Numbered from the stretch's first letter, positions 10,410-19,412 are shown. The stretch is DNA of 64,000 nucleotides from Pseudoalteromonas rubra (GCF_005887115.1 NZ_PNCJ01000005.1:1-64000), one strand, 5' to 3'. Notes: generated by a model from the sequence alone, not told the origin. Numbers and translations: made by a program.

Positions 10410-12299
10410 TTAAGTCTTTTCCTCCAGCGGCGTTGCACCTTCCTGAAAGCGCAAAAAGTCATCAATGTCTTTAATGGATGCAGAGGGTGAAAGCAACCGC
10501 AAAGGCACCTCATACTCAGAATGTAAGAAAAACTTAAACCCTTCATATTCATAGGTCTGGCTAAACAGTTCAGCCAAAGTGTCAGTCTTACTCAGCGGGA
10601 AGGCTTGCCCCGATGGCCATTGATGCGCAAGGATATCAGCCACACATTGAAACTGTTTGTAGTCATTCCAGTTGTGCTCTTCCATTTTCAACATCTTTAC
10701 GACCTTACGAACCACAGGCGCTATCAAACTCAAAGCACTAGTAAGGCCAAAGAAAAAGAACTTATGCCAGGTGGGTACCTGCATCAGACCGACCCGACGG
10801 ATCATCGCCTTGGCCGCCTCAGGGTCTTTACCCGGCCCACTCAATCTAAATTGCGCAGCGACTAAGCTGCCATGATAAAAGTTGAAGATCAGCCTGGGGT
10901 CTGGCAACAAGTGATACCATTTAGGCTCTACGCCCAGCGTTCGGGCCAGCTCACCAGTAAACCGGTAGTAACGCACATTTTCTGAACGGTCAGGTTCCAG
11001 ACAGAACTGCTCCCGACATTCCTGCTGATACTCTTCTATACGCCGTTGCAGTGTGTGCGAATCAGCCAGATCCGTTTTGCCCGCCAAAACCCGGGCATAT
11101 AAGCGAGCCTGTAACTCGGCAATGGTCGGAACGCCTCCGACATCCGGACGGGTAAATCCAATCCAGACTAAGCTGTCTCTTAATGTCGGGTGGATCATGT
11201 GCAAAAAGTTCGAGCGGATATTCTTCGCTGCATCTTGCGCTGCGCTGTGGTGGATCATGTCAAACTGCGTTTCATAGCCGGTCGACATCATCACATCGGT
11301 ACATTCAATAAATTGCCCATCGTGCAGATAAACGCCGTTCTCGGCAAAACGCTTTACAGAGAACAAATGCAGCTGGGTTTGCCCGGTTTCCAGATCCTGC
11401 AACCAGATATCATTCTTGTTACTGAATTCGCCGTGCAGGCCGTATTTAACCAGAAACTTCCACATCCAAAATGCGCTTAAAGGTCGCTGACGCTTCTGCT
11501 CATTTACCTTCAAGCCTTTATTCATAATACGTTTCTTCAGCGTGGCCTCAAAAAGTGAATGGTTGACCAAAAACGAGTAATGCGCAGCTCGTGTGGTTCT
11601 GGAATCTCCGGTATCACCCAGAATAACCCGGGCAATAATGCTCTTGGGGCGCTTAACCACCAGATGAGTCTCTTGCGCAACTTGCGCAATTTGGTGCACT
11701 ACATCAGAGCCAGACTCTCCCAGCCCCAGGCAGACCACCTTTTTGCCCTTAAATTTTGACGCTTCTTTAAAATCAAAACTATGGTGAATGGTCCCCTTGA
11801 ACTGTTCCATGTTGGGAACAGAGGGCAATAACGGGTTGCGAAACTTGCCACTGCACACCGCAACAGAATCAAACAACTCGTCTTTACGTTCACCGTTTTT
11901 AAGATAAGTCACCCGCCATTTTTGTGTGCCAACTGGCTCAACAGACTCAATGACGGTGTTAAAACGGATGAACTTTCTTAGTCTGAAATGCTCGGTAAAG
12001 TCTTGCAGATACTCGATATATTCACTGGCAGTCCAGTACTTGCGATTCTTCTCTCTTGGCGGGAATGAGGAAAACGCCATAAAAAAGTTGGAAACCGTCA
12101 GGTGGATGTCGTTATAGATCCCGCCTTCGTTTTCTTTGTTATAAAAGGCCCCACCAATGTCATCACTGCGCTCAAAACACACCACAGTGTGACTCTGATC
12201 TATCAGCTCTTTGGTGGTTACCAGGCCAGATAACCCTGCGCCAATGACCGCAACGCGCTTCATTGGGTGGCTTGGTGCCTGCATTGCTTGTGAATTCAT
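10410..12299 (-). CDS. Flavin-containing monooxygenase
   Basis: FAD- and NADPH-dependent monooxygenase of about 629 residues, last gene of the six-gene operon. It shows the FAD Rossmann motif near the start (VAVIGAGLSGL), the FMO fingerprint FKGTIHHSFDF, and a second Rossmann motif for NADPH (VCLGLGESGSD). This is class B monooxygenase architecture, which performs N- or S-oxygenation or Baeyer-Villiger oxidation. It is longer than usual for an FMO (about 450-530), with a C-terminal extension of roughly 130 residues that I do not recognise. The ATG at 12299 has GGGAG about 10 nt upstream; an in-frame GTG lies at 12314. The gap to the preceding gene is about 19 bp, so co-transcription is likely. 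Confidence 0.88.
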   Translation of the reverse strand: MNSQAMQAPSHPMKRVAVIGAGLSGLVTTKELIDQSHTVVCFERSDDIGGAFYNKENEGGIYNDIHLTVSNFFMAFSSFPPREKNRKYWTASEYIEYLQDFTEHFRLRKFIRFNTVIESVEPVGTQKWRVTYLKNGERKDELFDSVAVCSGKFRNPLLPSVPNMEQFKGTIHHSFDFKEASKFKGKKVVCLGLGESGSDVVHQIAQVAQETHLVVKRPKSIIARVILGDTGDSRTTRAAHYSFLVNHSLFEATLKKRIMNKGLKVNEQKRQRPLSAFWMWKFLVKYGLHGEFSNKNDIWLQDLETGQTQLHLFSVKRFAENGVYLHDGQFIECTDVMMSTGYETQFDMIHHSAAQDAAKNIRSNFLHMIHPTLRDSLVWIGFTRPDVGGVPTIAELQARLYARVLAGKTDLADSHTLQRRIEEYQQECREQFCLEPDRSENVRYYRFTGELARTLGVEPKWYHLLPDPRLIFNFYHGSLVAAQFRLSGPGKDPEAAKAMIRRVGLMQVPTWHKFFFFGLTSALSLIAPVVRKVVKMLKMEEHNWNDYKQFQCVADILAHQWPSGQAFPLSKTDTLAELFSQTYEYEGFKFFLHSEYEVPLRLLSPSASIKDIDDFLRFQEGATPLEEKT

Positions 12300-12318
12300 C
12301 ACATCGTCTCCCACTCGG

Positions 12319-12807
12319 TTAGATTGGGTAAATTATCGAATCAGGTAACACTTCCGCGTCTATGATGCAAAGCCGCTTTGAAAATTGCAGCGTACCGTCT
12401 GGTGCGATGCTCAGGCTGTCCTGACTTTCGCTGGTAAGCAACAAAGTGGAAGGCTCTCCCTGTCGGGATTCAGTGACCATAAAGCTGCTCACCACTTCCA
12501 GTGCATGTTCATTTTGGTTCGTGATCTCGATACTGCCCGCAAATCGGCGTTGCAACCGGTCACGGAACCAAACGGCTTTTTGCAGGCCCAGGGCTCTGTC
12601 TATCAACATTTTTTTGCCTTCACAAAACACGTTGTAAACCAGCATATCCTCTTCAAAGTTGGCTCGATTAGTCACTAAGTAACTGGCGTCTTCGGTGAAA
12701 AAGTCTGGCCACTGGGTCAACATTTGCTGGTCGAGTTGGGCGTGATAGCGCTGGTAAAATTCGCGAACAGAGCGCTCCAGCAACAAAGTTTTCAACATTT
12801 CTTCCAT
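12319..12807 (-). CDS. Aromatic-ring-hydroxylating oxygenase, beta subunit
   Basis: Small subunit of a Rieske non-haem iron oxygenase, about 162 residues, the normal size. The pattern FYQRYHAQLDQ near the N-terminus, DASYLVTNR and DRALGLQKAVWFRDRLQRRF are typical of this NTF2-like fold family, which lacks redox centres and holds the alpha3beta3 hexamer together. The start overlaps or abuts the end of the alpha gene: a GGAG inside the alpha stop region sits about 8 nt before the ATG at 12807, and a GTG at 12813 overlaps the alpha stop codon. This tight coupling supports a working two-component oxygenase. No dedicated ferredoxin or reductase gene is nearby. Confidence 0.88.
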   Translation of the reverse strand: MEEMLKTLLLERSVREFYQRYHAQLDQQMLTQWPDFFTEDASYLVTNRANFEEDMLVYNVFCEGKKMLIDRALGLQKAVWFRDRLQRRFAGSIEITNQNEHALEVVSSFMVTESRQGEPSTLLLTSESQDSLSIAPDGTLQFSKRLCIIDAEVLPDSIIYPI

Positions 12808-12809
12808 GC

Positions 12810-14018
12810 TCACAGCTCCATCACCTGACGATAGTAGTTATAGAACCCACGGATCGCTGATTCAGACACCATATGATCGCAATCTGACGAGCCTTCACCA
12901 TATTCAATGGCGCATTCAAACTCTGATTGCTGCTGTAAACCCACTTGACAGGAAGCCAAAATTTCATTGTCGTCTATGGTCACCAGGCCCGACGCTCCCA
13001 GTAAATTGGCCTGTTTAACCCGCCGTGCCGTCAATGCGGGGTCTTCGTCTTCATACGCAAAGAAAGTCCAGGTTTTTACACATTTATCCTGGCTAACCGG
13101 CTCCACGTGACGCATGACCAAACAATTCAACTGTTGCAGAAAAATCAGGTTTGGCCAGATAGTCATGACTGCACCAGTCGCATGAGAAAACTCGGCCTCA
13201 TGGGCTATCAAGCTCGGATCAAGTAATGAAAACTCCGAATCTACTTCTTCTGAGTGAGCCTGCTGCTTGCTGAATGTGGCCGTAGAAGCCAGCACACTGT
13301 GCATGCCTTTGTCCTCAACCACGATCTCCGTTTCCTGATCTGACCGCCAGATTCCAAACAGGGTGAAAAATGAGTGCAAAATAGCCGCATGCACGGTGTC
13401 TTTCACATTCTCAATTTGCAGCTTCCAGTTCCCGGCAACAACGTGCTTGTGCTTGCCAATGACCTTTAAGGGACGGCCATCACATACACGGTCAAAGTAA
13501 CGCAGGATCTTAGGGCCCAGATAGGTTTCAAGCGGCACCATGTCGTTACTAAAGCTGGCAAACACCACACCGTGTCGCTCACATACATTTAGCTGTTTCA
13601 AACCATGGTTTTGCGGGTCAAATTGCGCCGACATTCCCCCTTTTCCCTTCACCCCCTGACTCAAAGGTACGCCTACCAGGCGGCCTTCCAGATTGAAACG
13701 CCATTCGTGATACGGGCAGGTAAACAGCTTGTTGTTGCCTTTTCGCTTCTCACATAACCGCGCGCCTCGATGAGTACAGCGATTAACAAAAACGCGAATA
13801 GCCCCTTTGCGGTCTCTGGACACAATCACACCGACATTGCCCACCGAGCTCAGAATATAATCACCCGGCTCTGGCACCTCACAGCTTAACGCCACATAGT
13901 TCCAGGAATCGGCGAAGAAAATGGCATCCAGCTCACGCTGAAAGTTATCCTTGTCAGCATAAATGTGCTGGGGAAGCCTGCGCACACCCGCGTCAGGCCA
14001 TCCTTGGAACTCACTCAT
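12810..14018 (-). CDS. Rieske non-haem iron oxygenase, alpha subunit
   Basis: Catalytic subunit of an aromatic-ring-hydroxylating type oxygenase, 402 residues. The Rieske 2Fe-2S ligands are visible as C81-x-H83 (CTHRGARLC) and C101-x2-H104 (CPYHEW). The mononuclear iron motif NxxDxxHxxxxH is intact at N204-D207-H210-H215 (NVKDTVHAAILH), so the enzyme should be active. Family members add O2 to aromatic or other unactivated carbons using electrons from a reductase, which must come from elsewhere. Its ATG overlaps the stop of the upstream cupin fusion gene by 4 bp (ATGA), and the beta subunit follows with a similar overlap. The substrate is unknown. Confidence 0.93.
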   Translation of the reverse strand: MSEFQGWPDAGVRRLPQHIYADKDNFQRELDAIFFADSWNYVALSCEVPEPGDYILSSVGNVGVIVSRDRKGAIRVFVNRCTHRGARLCEKRKGNNKLFTCPYHEWRFNLEGRLVGVPLSQGVKGKGGMSAQFDPQNHGLKQLNVCERHGVVFASFSNDMVPLETYLGPKILRYFDRVCDGRPLKVIGKHKHVVAGNWKLQIENVKDTVHAAILHSFFTLFGIWRSDQETEIVVEDKGMHSVLASTATFSKQQAHSEEVDSEFSLLDPSLIAHEAEFSHATGAVMTIWPNLIFLQQLNCLVMRHVEPVSQDKCVKTWTFFAYEDEDPALTARRVKQANLLGASGLVTIDDNEILASCQVGLQQQSEFECAIEYGEGSSDCDHMVSESAIRGFYNYYRQVMEL

Positions 14019-15160
14019 GACTCAAGCTCAGCTGCCGGCTGCTTCGTTGCTTGCTCTGCGTTACTGTTTGACTGTCGCTCTGAGCCATACACCACTAAGT
14101 CAGCGATTCGGCTCATCACCGACATCAGCATGGACCAACCCTGCTCCTGAATTTCAAGCAAACCTTCTGCCTCACTCAGGCTGGGTGTCTGACGACGCAC
14201 AAAGTCATAGCCCATTTTGACGTGTTCGTGGTCGCCATCGTCATGCTCATGGAAATGGCGAGAATGCTGTGTTTCTGACATCACAGGCGCTACATGCTTG
14301 TAGAATACAGTGGCTGAGGCTTCAACCACCAGGTGGATCAGAACCAACTTTTGCATGTCAGACAAGCGGTTTAAAATACTGCAGAACCAGCTGCTGGTCG
14401 CTTCAAGGACTGGATCAAAAATACGCGTGCTCGAATCCCGGCTGGAAGCTAAGTCCATATTGTGACCGAACTCTTCAATTAAGTGGTCCCAGGCCAGATC
14501 TAAATGTGCCCCCTCGGCACTGGTCAGATATCGGTTAAACACCATTTTCTGGAAGTGATTTGACCACACCTGAAAACAATCCAGGAAGCGATTTCTTGTT
14601 TCACTGTCGTTTAGCAACCCTTTGTTTACCAATGCAAACAAGCGATGTTTATCGAAGCGATCTTTGAAAATTTCGTTCTTCTGGAACAGTTTATCGACTA
14701 TGGTATCGGCGTGCTTCAATTCATAGTTTTCGTCTTCATGAAAGGTCGCCCATGGGTCGGCAATGTCTTCATACAGCCCACGAGAATCGAACTGTAACGA
14801 CAAGCCCCAGAAACCTGCAGGCTCTGCGCCGATAAAGCCATGAGGTCGGCCAGGTGGAACCAATAGTGCGTCCCCCGCGCCCATTTCTGTTTCTACATCG
14901 CCAAGCGTAGAGGCACCACCTTCACAAATTAAGATCATCGATTCCACAGGATGGATATGCTCATCCAGCTGCTCACCGGCTTCCAGTCTGACCCAGGCCA
15001 TCGAAATACGATTATCCTTTGGCAAAAATTCTGTCAGCCCTTCATGTTTGGTGAAGTCTTTAACGTGGCCTAACCAGTGCTCAACACCGTTAACCTCGAT
15101 AGTGCGAATAGACGGAATATCATCGCGCTTCACCAGTGAAACTAATTTACTCTCAGACAT
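14015..15160 (-). CDS. Cupin fused to a haem-oxygenase-like (putative diiron) domain
   Basis: An unusual two-domain protein of about 381 residues. The N-terminal 130 residues are a cupin with intact metal ligands (EHIHPVESM, then PPGRPHG). The remainder is all-helical and resembles the haem-oxygenase-like metal oxidase superfamily: candidate ligands are in HLIEEFGH (about residue 229), VEASATVFYKH (about 281) and a His/Asp-rich stretch HFHEHDDGDHEHVKMGYD (about 303). Known members oxidise or cleave small amines, fatty acids or amino acids. This assignment is an inference from motif spacing. AAGGA lies 6 nt before the chosen ATG at 15160. It overlaps the Rieske alpha gene by 4 bp and follows the di-haem gene by about 18 bp, so all belong to one operon. 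Confidence 0.75.
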   Translation of the reverse strand: MSESKLVSLVKRDDIPSIRTIEVNGVEHWLGHVKDFTKHEGLTEFLPKDNRISMAWVRLEAGEQLDEHIHPVESMILICEGGASTLGDVETEMGAGDALLVPPGRPHGFIGAEPAGFWGLSLQFDSRGLYEDIADPWATFHEDENYELKHADTIVDKLFQKNEIFKDRFDKHRLFALVNKGLLNDSETRNRFLDCFQVWSNHFQKMVFNRYLTSAEGAHLDLAWDHLIEEFGHNMDLASSRDSSTRIFDPVLEATSSWFCSILNRLSDMQKLVLIHLVVEASATVFYKHVAPVMSETQHSRHFHEHDDGDHEHVKMGYDFVRRQTPSLSEAEGLLEIQEQGWSMLMSVMSRIADLVVYGSERQSNSNAEQATKQPAAELES

Positions 15161-15178
15161 GCTCATTCCTTAGGTATC

Positions 15179-16633
15179 TTATTTTTCTACAACTTGTAGC
15201 GATTTCAAAAATTTAATAATGCTCTTTTGCTCAGAAAGCGGTAATAGCGAGAAGTGGTCACGGCTTTGGCGTGCCTCCCCACCGTGGTACAGGATGGCCT
15301 CAGTAATGGTCGTGATATCACCCCGGTGACCATAAGGCGCTGAACTGCCTACATCCCATAGCTTTCTGGTAATAAAGAACTCACTCCCCGGGCGGCCATC
15401 CTGTGACGGGCGAGCCTGATCGAGTGTCTCATTACAGAAAAAGCGAATGGCATCTTCACGCTCCACCGGATCACACAAATTGTGGCGTTTCAGGTCGGTA
15501 TAGGCCCAAACTGTGGCACTGCCATCTGGGTTTTTCTTTAAGCGAGGCTTTGGGCCTTGCTTGGTCATATCCCAGCGCACTGAACGACTGGTATCACGGA
15601 AAGTATGGGACGCATTAAGCGGGCTGGGCTCAGAGAACACCGGCGTATCCAGCTTCAGTGCCGGTACGTGGCAGCTGTTGCAGCCAATCTCGTTAAACTT
15701 ACGCTTGCCAAGACGCACGGCTTTGCGCTCAGCACGGGCTCGCGGCATCACCTGAACCGGCACGGGTAAGCTGGCCTGATACACCGATAGTGCCGTGATG
15801 TCACCGACCGATAGCTCTCTTTCCACACCATCTTCATCGTGATCTTTATCGAACCCTTTGCCTGGGTTTAAGTCAAAGCGCTCTTCTGCCTGCATACCGT
15901 GGTGATGGTTCATCGCATCGACGGTAAAGTGACGCAAAGTGGCAATGTTGCCCGACTGGTTAAATGGGCGGACCATCAGATCCGTATTAATGCCTTCACT
16001 TTCCACCACCAATCCGCCTTCCTTGCGGATATCAAAGGACACTCCTTTTGAGACTAATGTGTGCTCCCCGTCAGGCAGGGCTTCTGCCTGGGCACGCAGA
16101 TCATAGGTCATTTCTCGGGCTACCATTTCAATGGCACCTGCACCATGCATACCCGGTGTATTCCTTTCGTTACTAAACTGATTAGACACGGACTCTGTAA
16201 CTGGATCTAAACGCTGTGCCAGTATGAAAGCGTTAACCACAAACTCGCCTGACCCACCTATGGCTGGCTGAGAGTGACACCCGGCACAGGAATTCGTTTC
16301 GGGTGATGAGGTACGAATAAAAGCGGGCTGATCCGGAGCACGTTTTACGCCACCGCCGGTCGTCGCCGGGCGACCCTGACCATCACATTTATTAAACTTG
16401 GCAACGAAAAGATCTCTGCCCATTTTATGGATCTGCTTTAAAGTCGCCTTTCCATTTGCAATATCATCATGTTCAATATGCTTTTTAATCGCCCCTTCTT
16501 CGGGATAATCAGTCGGACAAGCGGCCTCTACTGATGCACTTATCACACCAGACAAAACCAATGGAACGGCCATCAACAGGTGACGGCCAATTAGTGTATT
16601 TACTCTATTTTTTGTGCGTATGTAGCTGTTCAT
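15179..16633 (-). CDS. Periplasmic di-haem oxidoreductase (putative peroxidase, DUF1111 type)
   Basis: Exported c-type cytochrome of about 484 residues. An N-terminal signal peptide (to about residue 37, ending ASVEAA) leads to two haem-attachment motifs: CAGCH near residue 116 and CNSCH near 315. The C-terminal part LWDVGSSAPYGHRGD followed by AILYHGGEA is the signature of the di-haem oxidoreductase/putative peroxidase family, and the size fits. The start at 16633 has GGAGG directly upstream; a longer frame to 16720 would run back into the GST gene and hide the signal peptide. It is the only exported member of the operon and may pass electrons or remove peroxide. Confidence 0.88.
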   Translation of the reverse strand: MNSYIRTKNRVNTLIGRHLLMAVPLVLSGVISASVEAACPTDYPEEGAIKKHIEHDDIANGKATLKQIHKMGRDLFVAKFNKCDGQGRPATTGGGVKRAPDQPAFIRTSSPETNSCAGCHSQPAIGGSGEFVVNAFILAQRLDPVTESVSNQFSNERNTPGMHGAGAIEMVAREMTYDLRAQAEALPDGEHTLVSKGVSFDIRKEGGLVVESEGINTDLMVRPFNQSGNIATLRHFTVDAMNHHHGMQAEERFDLNPGKGFDKDHDEDGVERELSVGDITALSVYQASLPVPVQVMPRARAERKAVRLGKRKFNEIGCNSCHVPALKLDTPVFSEPSPLNASHTFRDTSRSVRWDMTKQGPKPRLKKNPDGSATVWAYTDLKRHNLCDPVEREDAIRFFCNETLDQARPSQDGRPGSEFFITRKLWDVGSSAPYGHRGDITTITEAILYHGGEARQSRDHFSLLPLSEQKSIIKFLKSLQVVEK

Positions 16634-16661
16634 GGCCCCTCCAATTACATACAATGCAGGT

Positions 16662-17267
16662 TTATTTTTCTGGTAATGTGCGATAACCGGGCAGCTGCTC
16701 GAAACGTGTAGCCCAGTCAAGTACGCGTGGAAAATCGCTCAGACTTGGCTCAAGTTTGATAACCAAAGCGACGTAACTGTATAGCGCAATATCCGCAAGG
16801 GTGGCGTGTGAGCCTGCCAGCCATGGCTGCTGCTCCAACTGTTTACTCATAAGAGAAAACAGTTTGATAGTCATTTGCATAGCTTGGTCTTCATTGCCTG
16901 GTTTACCCAGTACTCGGATCCCTCTTAACGCGACAGGGCCGGTGCACAGCTCGCCCGCAGAGAATGCAAACCAGCGCTGGATCTCTACCTGGGTTGACAG
17001 ATCATCTGGATACCAGATTCGCTGTTGGTCGTATTGTTGAGCAAGGTAAAACAAGATAGCGTGGGAGTCGGTGACCGTTTTGTCTCCATCGACCAACACA
17101 GGTATCTTGCCGGCTGGGTTAAGACGTAAAAATGAGTCAGACAAATGCGCCTTGGTTTTTAAGTCAACGGTCAAAGTCTCTATGTTTAACCCTAACATTG
17201 ATGCAAGAGTGAGAACCTTGTGACTGTGCCCTGACATCGGGTGATAGTACAGCTGAATATTACTCAT
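16662..17267 (-). CDS. Glutathione S-transferase
   Basis: First gene of the oxidative operon, 201 residues, standard GST size. The thioredoxin-like N-terminal domain begins IQLYYHPMSGHSHKVLTLA and includes the conserved cis-Pro segment GKIPVLVDGD and the DSHAI glutathione-binding turn. The helical C-terminal domain carries the N-capping box LADIALYSY. Ser in MSGHSHK is a plausible catalytic residue. It may conjugate or isomerise an electrophilic product of the oxygenases that follow; this is inference from context. The promoter lies in the 123-bp region shared with the divergent LysR gene, which has an inverted repeat and a direct repeat. Confidence 0.9.
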   Translation of the reverse strand: MSNIQLYYHPMSGHSHKVLTLASMLGLNIETLTVDLKTKAHLSDSFLRLNPAGKIPVLVDGDKTVTDSHAILFYLAQQYDQQRIWYPDDLSTQVEIQRWFAFSAGELCTGPVALRGIRVLGKPGNEDQAMQMTIKLFSLMSKQLEQQPWLAGSHATLADIALYSYVALVIKLEPSLSDFPRVLDWATRFEQLPGYRTLPEK

Positions 17268-17277
17268 GATAGCAACC

Positions 17278-17375
17278 TAATGCTCCCTATATTGGTGACA
17301 TGCGGAGCATTAGACATTAAAATTTTCATAGAATAAACATACAAAACGAAAACACTGATCACACAAAACGAAAAC
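17278..17375. promoter_or_regulatory. Operator candidates between GST operon and LysR gene
   Basis: The divergent intergenic region has a perfect 9-bp inverted repeat (TAATGCTCC at 17278-17286, GGAGCATTA at 17304-17312) and two identical 13-bp direct repeats ACAAAACGAAAAC at 17341-17353 and 17363-17375, spaced 22 bp, two helical turns. Such helically phased sites suit a LysR tetramer. The regulator gene starts 15 bp after the second repeat, so autoregulation is plausible. Confidence 0.55.
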
Positions 17376-17390
17376 AAAAGGACCTAACTT

Positions 17391-18326
17391 GTGGACACTA
17401 TAGAAGGCTTTAGAGCAGTTATCGCGGTCGCTGAAACCGGCTCATTTACGGCAGCAGCTTTACGACTGGGTATTTCGAAGTCCGTTGTCAGTAAATACGT
17501 CAATGCGGTTGAGAATCAACATGCAACCAAGATATTTAACCGCTCAACCAGAAAGGTTTCTATGACTCGGGCTGGACGACATTTTTATCATGGTATCGTC
17601 CATGTATTGAACGAATATACCTCACTGGTGGATCAGGTCAGTGAGGAAAGCACTAAATGTACAGGTCTGCTCAGGATCACTACCTCGGTGACATTCGGAG
17701 AACAAGTTCTAGCGCCCAAGTTACCTAAGTTTATGTCTTTATATCCTGATATCCAGCTGGATTTAGAACTTAATAACCGCAAAGTCGATTTAGTCGAAGA
17801 GAGTTTCGATCTGGCTATCAGGGTAGGCTCCACTGAAGTTCAGGACTTTGTAGCAACACAAATATGCCAGTTTCCGATGGCGTTATGCGCAACACCTGAG
17901 TATATAAAACAACACGGTCAACCTGAGTGTGTCAGAGATCTCAATGCGCATGTCTGGCTCATTGATAAGAAAATGCCAATTAACGACTGGGTAGATGACA
18001 AAGATACCGATCAATGGGATGCATTGTTTACGTCAGCCCCGATTTCAGTCAACAGCCCCAATATTCTGAAGACACTGGTCAAATCCGGCGCCGGGGTTGC
18101 ATTGATCCCTAAGTTTTTGGTCGAAGAAGAGCTAGCAGAAGGTACGCTTATTCAGCTAATGAAAGACGCCATTAAACAACCATTAAGTGTCCATGTTATT
18201 TACCCAGAGAATAAGTATATTCCAGAAAAATCGCGCGTTTTTATCAACTTTTTGAAACAGCAATATGGCGACAATCCAGTCGATCCGCTGACACAAGGGA
18301 GCAGGTTGCTCAACGCTTTGATATAA
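17391..18326 (+). CDS. LysR family transcriptional regulator
   Basis: LysR regulator, 311 residues, divergent from the oxidative operon and the obvious candidate for its control. The winged helix-turn-helix occupies the first 60 residues (AVAETGSFTAAALRLGIS, then SKYVNAVE), followed by a periplasmic-binding-like effector domain (LLRITTSVTFGEQVLAPKL ... SGAGVALIPKFLVEEEL). It belongs to the branch often found beside oxidoreductase genes. The start is GTG at 17391 with AAAGGA about 10 nt upstream. It ends convergent with the second LysR gene, with 74 bp between them and no clear terminator. Confidence 0.92.
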   Translation: MDTIEGFRAVIAVAETGSFTAAALRLGISKSVVSKYVNAVENQHATKIFNRSTRKVSMTRAGRHFYHGIVHVLNEYTSLVDQVSEESTKCTGLLRITTSVTFGEQVLAPKLPKFMSLYPDIQLDLELNNRKVDLVEESFDLAIRVGSTEVQDFVATQICQFPMALCATPEYIKQHGQPECVRDLNAHVWLIDKKMPINDWVDDKDTDQWDALFTSAPISVNSPNILKTLVKSGAGVALIPKFLVEEELAEGTLIQLMKDAIKQPLSVHVIYPENKYIPEKSRVFINFLKQQYGDNPVDPLTQGSRLLNALI

Positions 18327-18400
18327 TCACCCAACATACATTATCATGACTCAGTGTACAAAGTACTCGAAGATTGATAACGGCTCTGCTGAACATATCA

Positions 18401-19303
18401 TCACGCACCTGTTCCGGTATCAAAGCTGTGCTTGCAATGCTGGCTTATCATATCGATGAAACACCGGATCTTGGCAGGAACATACCCTCCGGGTCGATAC
18501 AAAGCATGGATTGGAAACCCTTCCAACTGATAGTCAGGGAGCAGTGCCACCAGCTCACCTTTATTCAGCGCTTCTTCAAAGGCCCAACGCGGCCCAAGGT
18601 GTACCCCTTTACCAGCCAAAACCAGCTGTCGAACTGCAGACACGCTGTTAACTGTAAAGCCCCCTGACACTTTGACTCGTGATGTTGTTTCACCTTTTTT
18701 TATACTTACCTGACTGTTGGCCTGAGCGCGCGAATAGAATATAAACTGGCACCGACTCAGCCCGGATGGATCCGTTACCCCATCAATCTGCTCCAGATAA
18801 CCCGGGCTGGCAACCAGTACACGCTCAGCAGTGCCCAACCCTCTGCAGATCAACCCTGAATCCGGCAGCATGCCAACACGTACTGCCACATCAATACCAT
18901 TGGCAGTCAGATCTTCAAAATGACTGCCCAGTAACAACTCGACTTTAAGGTCAGCATAAGCGGCCCGCATCTTGTTCAGTACAGGTACAATAAACTGAGT
19001 ACCAAAATCAACTGGCGCAGCGACCGTCAGGGTTCCACTGGGTTGATCCTGCAGACCTCGCAGACGACTTTCCAACACAGCCTGTTGCTCAGCAATGTGT
19101 TTTAGCCCTTGAAAATATACGAGCCCGGCCTCGGTTGCCTGAGATCGCACCGTAGAGCGATTGATCAGTTTAACACCCAGATGGCGCTCCAGCGCAGCCA
19201 CTTTGCGGCTCACTGATGAAGGGTCCGTATTCAATTGCTCAGCTGCGCCTTTGAGGCTACCCGCCTCAATCACTTTCAAAAAAGTGAGTTCATTTGTGTT
19301 CAT
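18401..19303 (-). CDS. LysR family transcriptional regulator
   Basis: Second LysR regulator, about 300 residues. The HTH is at residues 5-60 (LTFLKVIEAGSLKGAAEQL, SSVSRKVAALERHLG) and the effector domain follows (LTVAAPVDFGTQFIVPVL ... AGKGVHLGPRWAFEEAL). I chose the ATG at 19303, the usual LysR beginning (MNTNELTF); an in-frame TTG lies at 19322-19324. It is divergent from the SDR gene, which is its likely target. A perfect inverted repeat lies between them. Confidence 0.9.
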   Translation of the reverse strand: MNTNELTFLKVIEAGSLKGAAEQLNTDPSSVSRKVAALERHLGVKLINRSTVRSQATEAGLVYFQGLKHIAEQQAVLESRLRGLQDQPSGTLTVAAPVDFGTQFIVPVLNKMRAAYADLKVELLLGSHFEDLTANGIDVAVRVGMLPDSGLICRGLGTAERVLVASPGYLEQIDGVTDPSGLSRCQFIFYSRAQANSQVSIKKGETTSRVKVSGGFTVNSVSAVRQLVLAGKGVHLGPRWAFEEALNKGELVALLPDYQLEGFPIHALYRPGGYVPAKIRCFIDMISQHCKHSFDTGTGA

Positions 19304-19327
19304 TACTTTTTGCGATATATGCAATTA

Positions 19328-19343
19328 ATAAATGAAAATTTAT
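19328..19343. promoter_or_regulatory. Inverted repeat, possible LysR operator
   Basis: ATAAAT-GAAA-ATTTAT is a perfect 6-bp inverted repeat with a 4-bp spacer, in the 109-bp region between the divergent LysR and SDR genes. It contains a T-N11-A arrangement compatible with LysR binding. The AT-rich composition raises the chance of coincidence. Confidence 0.35.
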
Positions 19344-19412
19344 GGCATACCTGAAACAAACGCAAGCGGCTAAGCTTACTTTCGTCAATTAACCCACACA
19401 GGAGAGCGTATT

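Noticed and set aside
10247..10474. Frame starting right after the pirin stop
   Set aside because: It runs through the terminator hairpin (10329-10360) and into the antisense of the monooxygenase gene. No site and no recognisable domain.
16634..16720. Longer N-terminus for the di-haem protein
   Set aside because: It overlaps the GST coding end and would bury the signal peptide; GGAGG sits just before the ATG at 16633.
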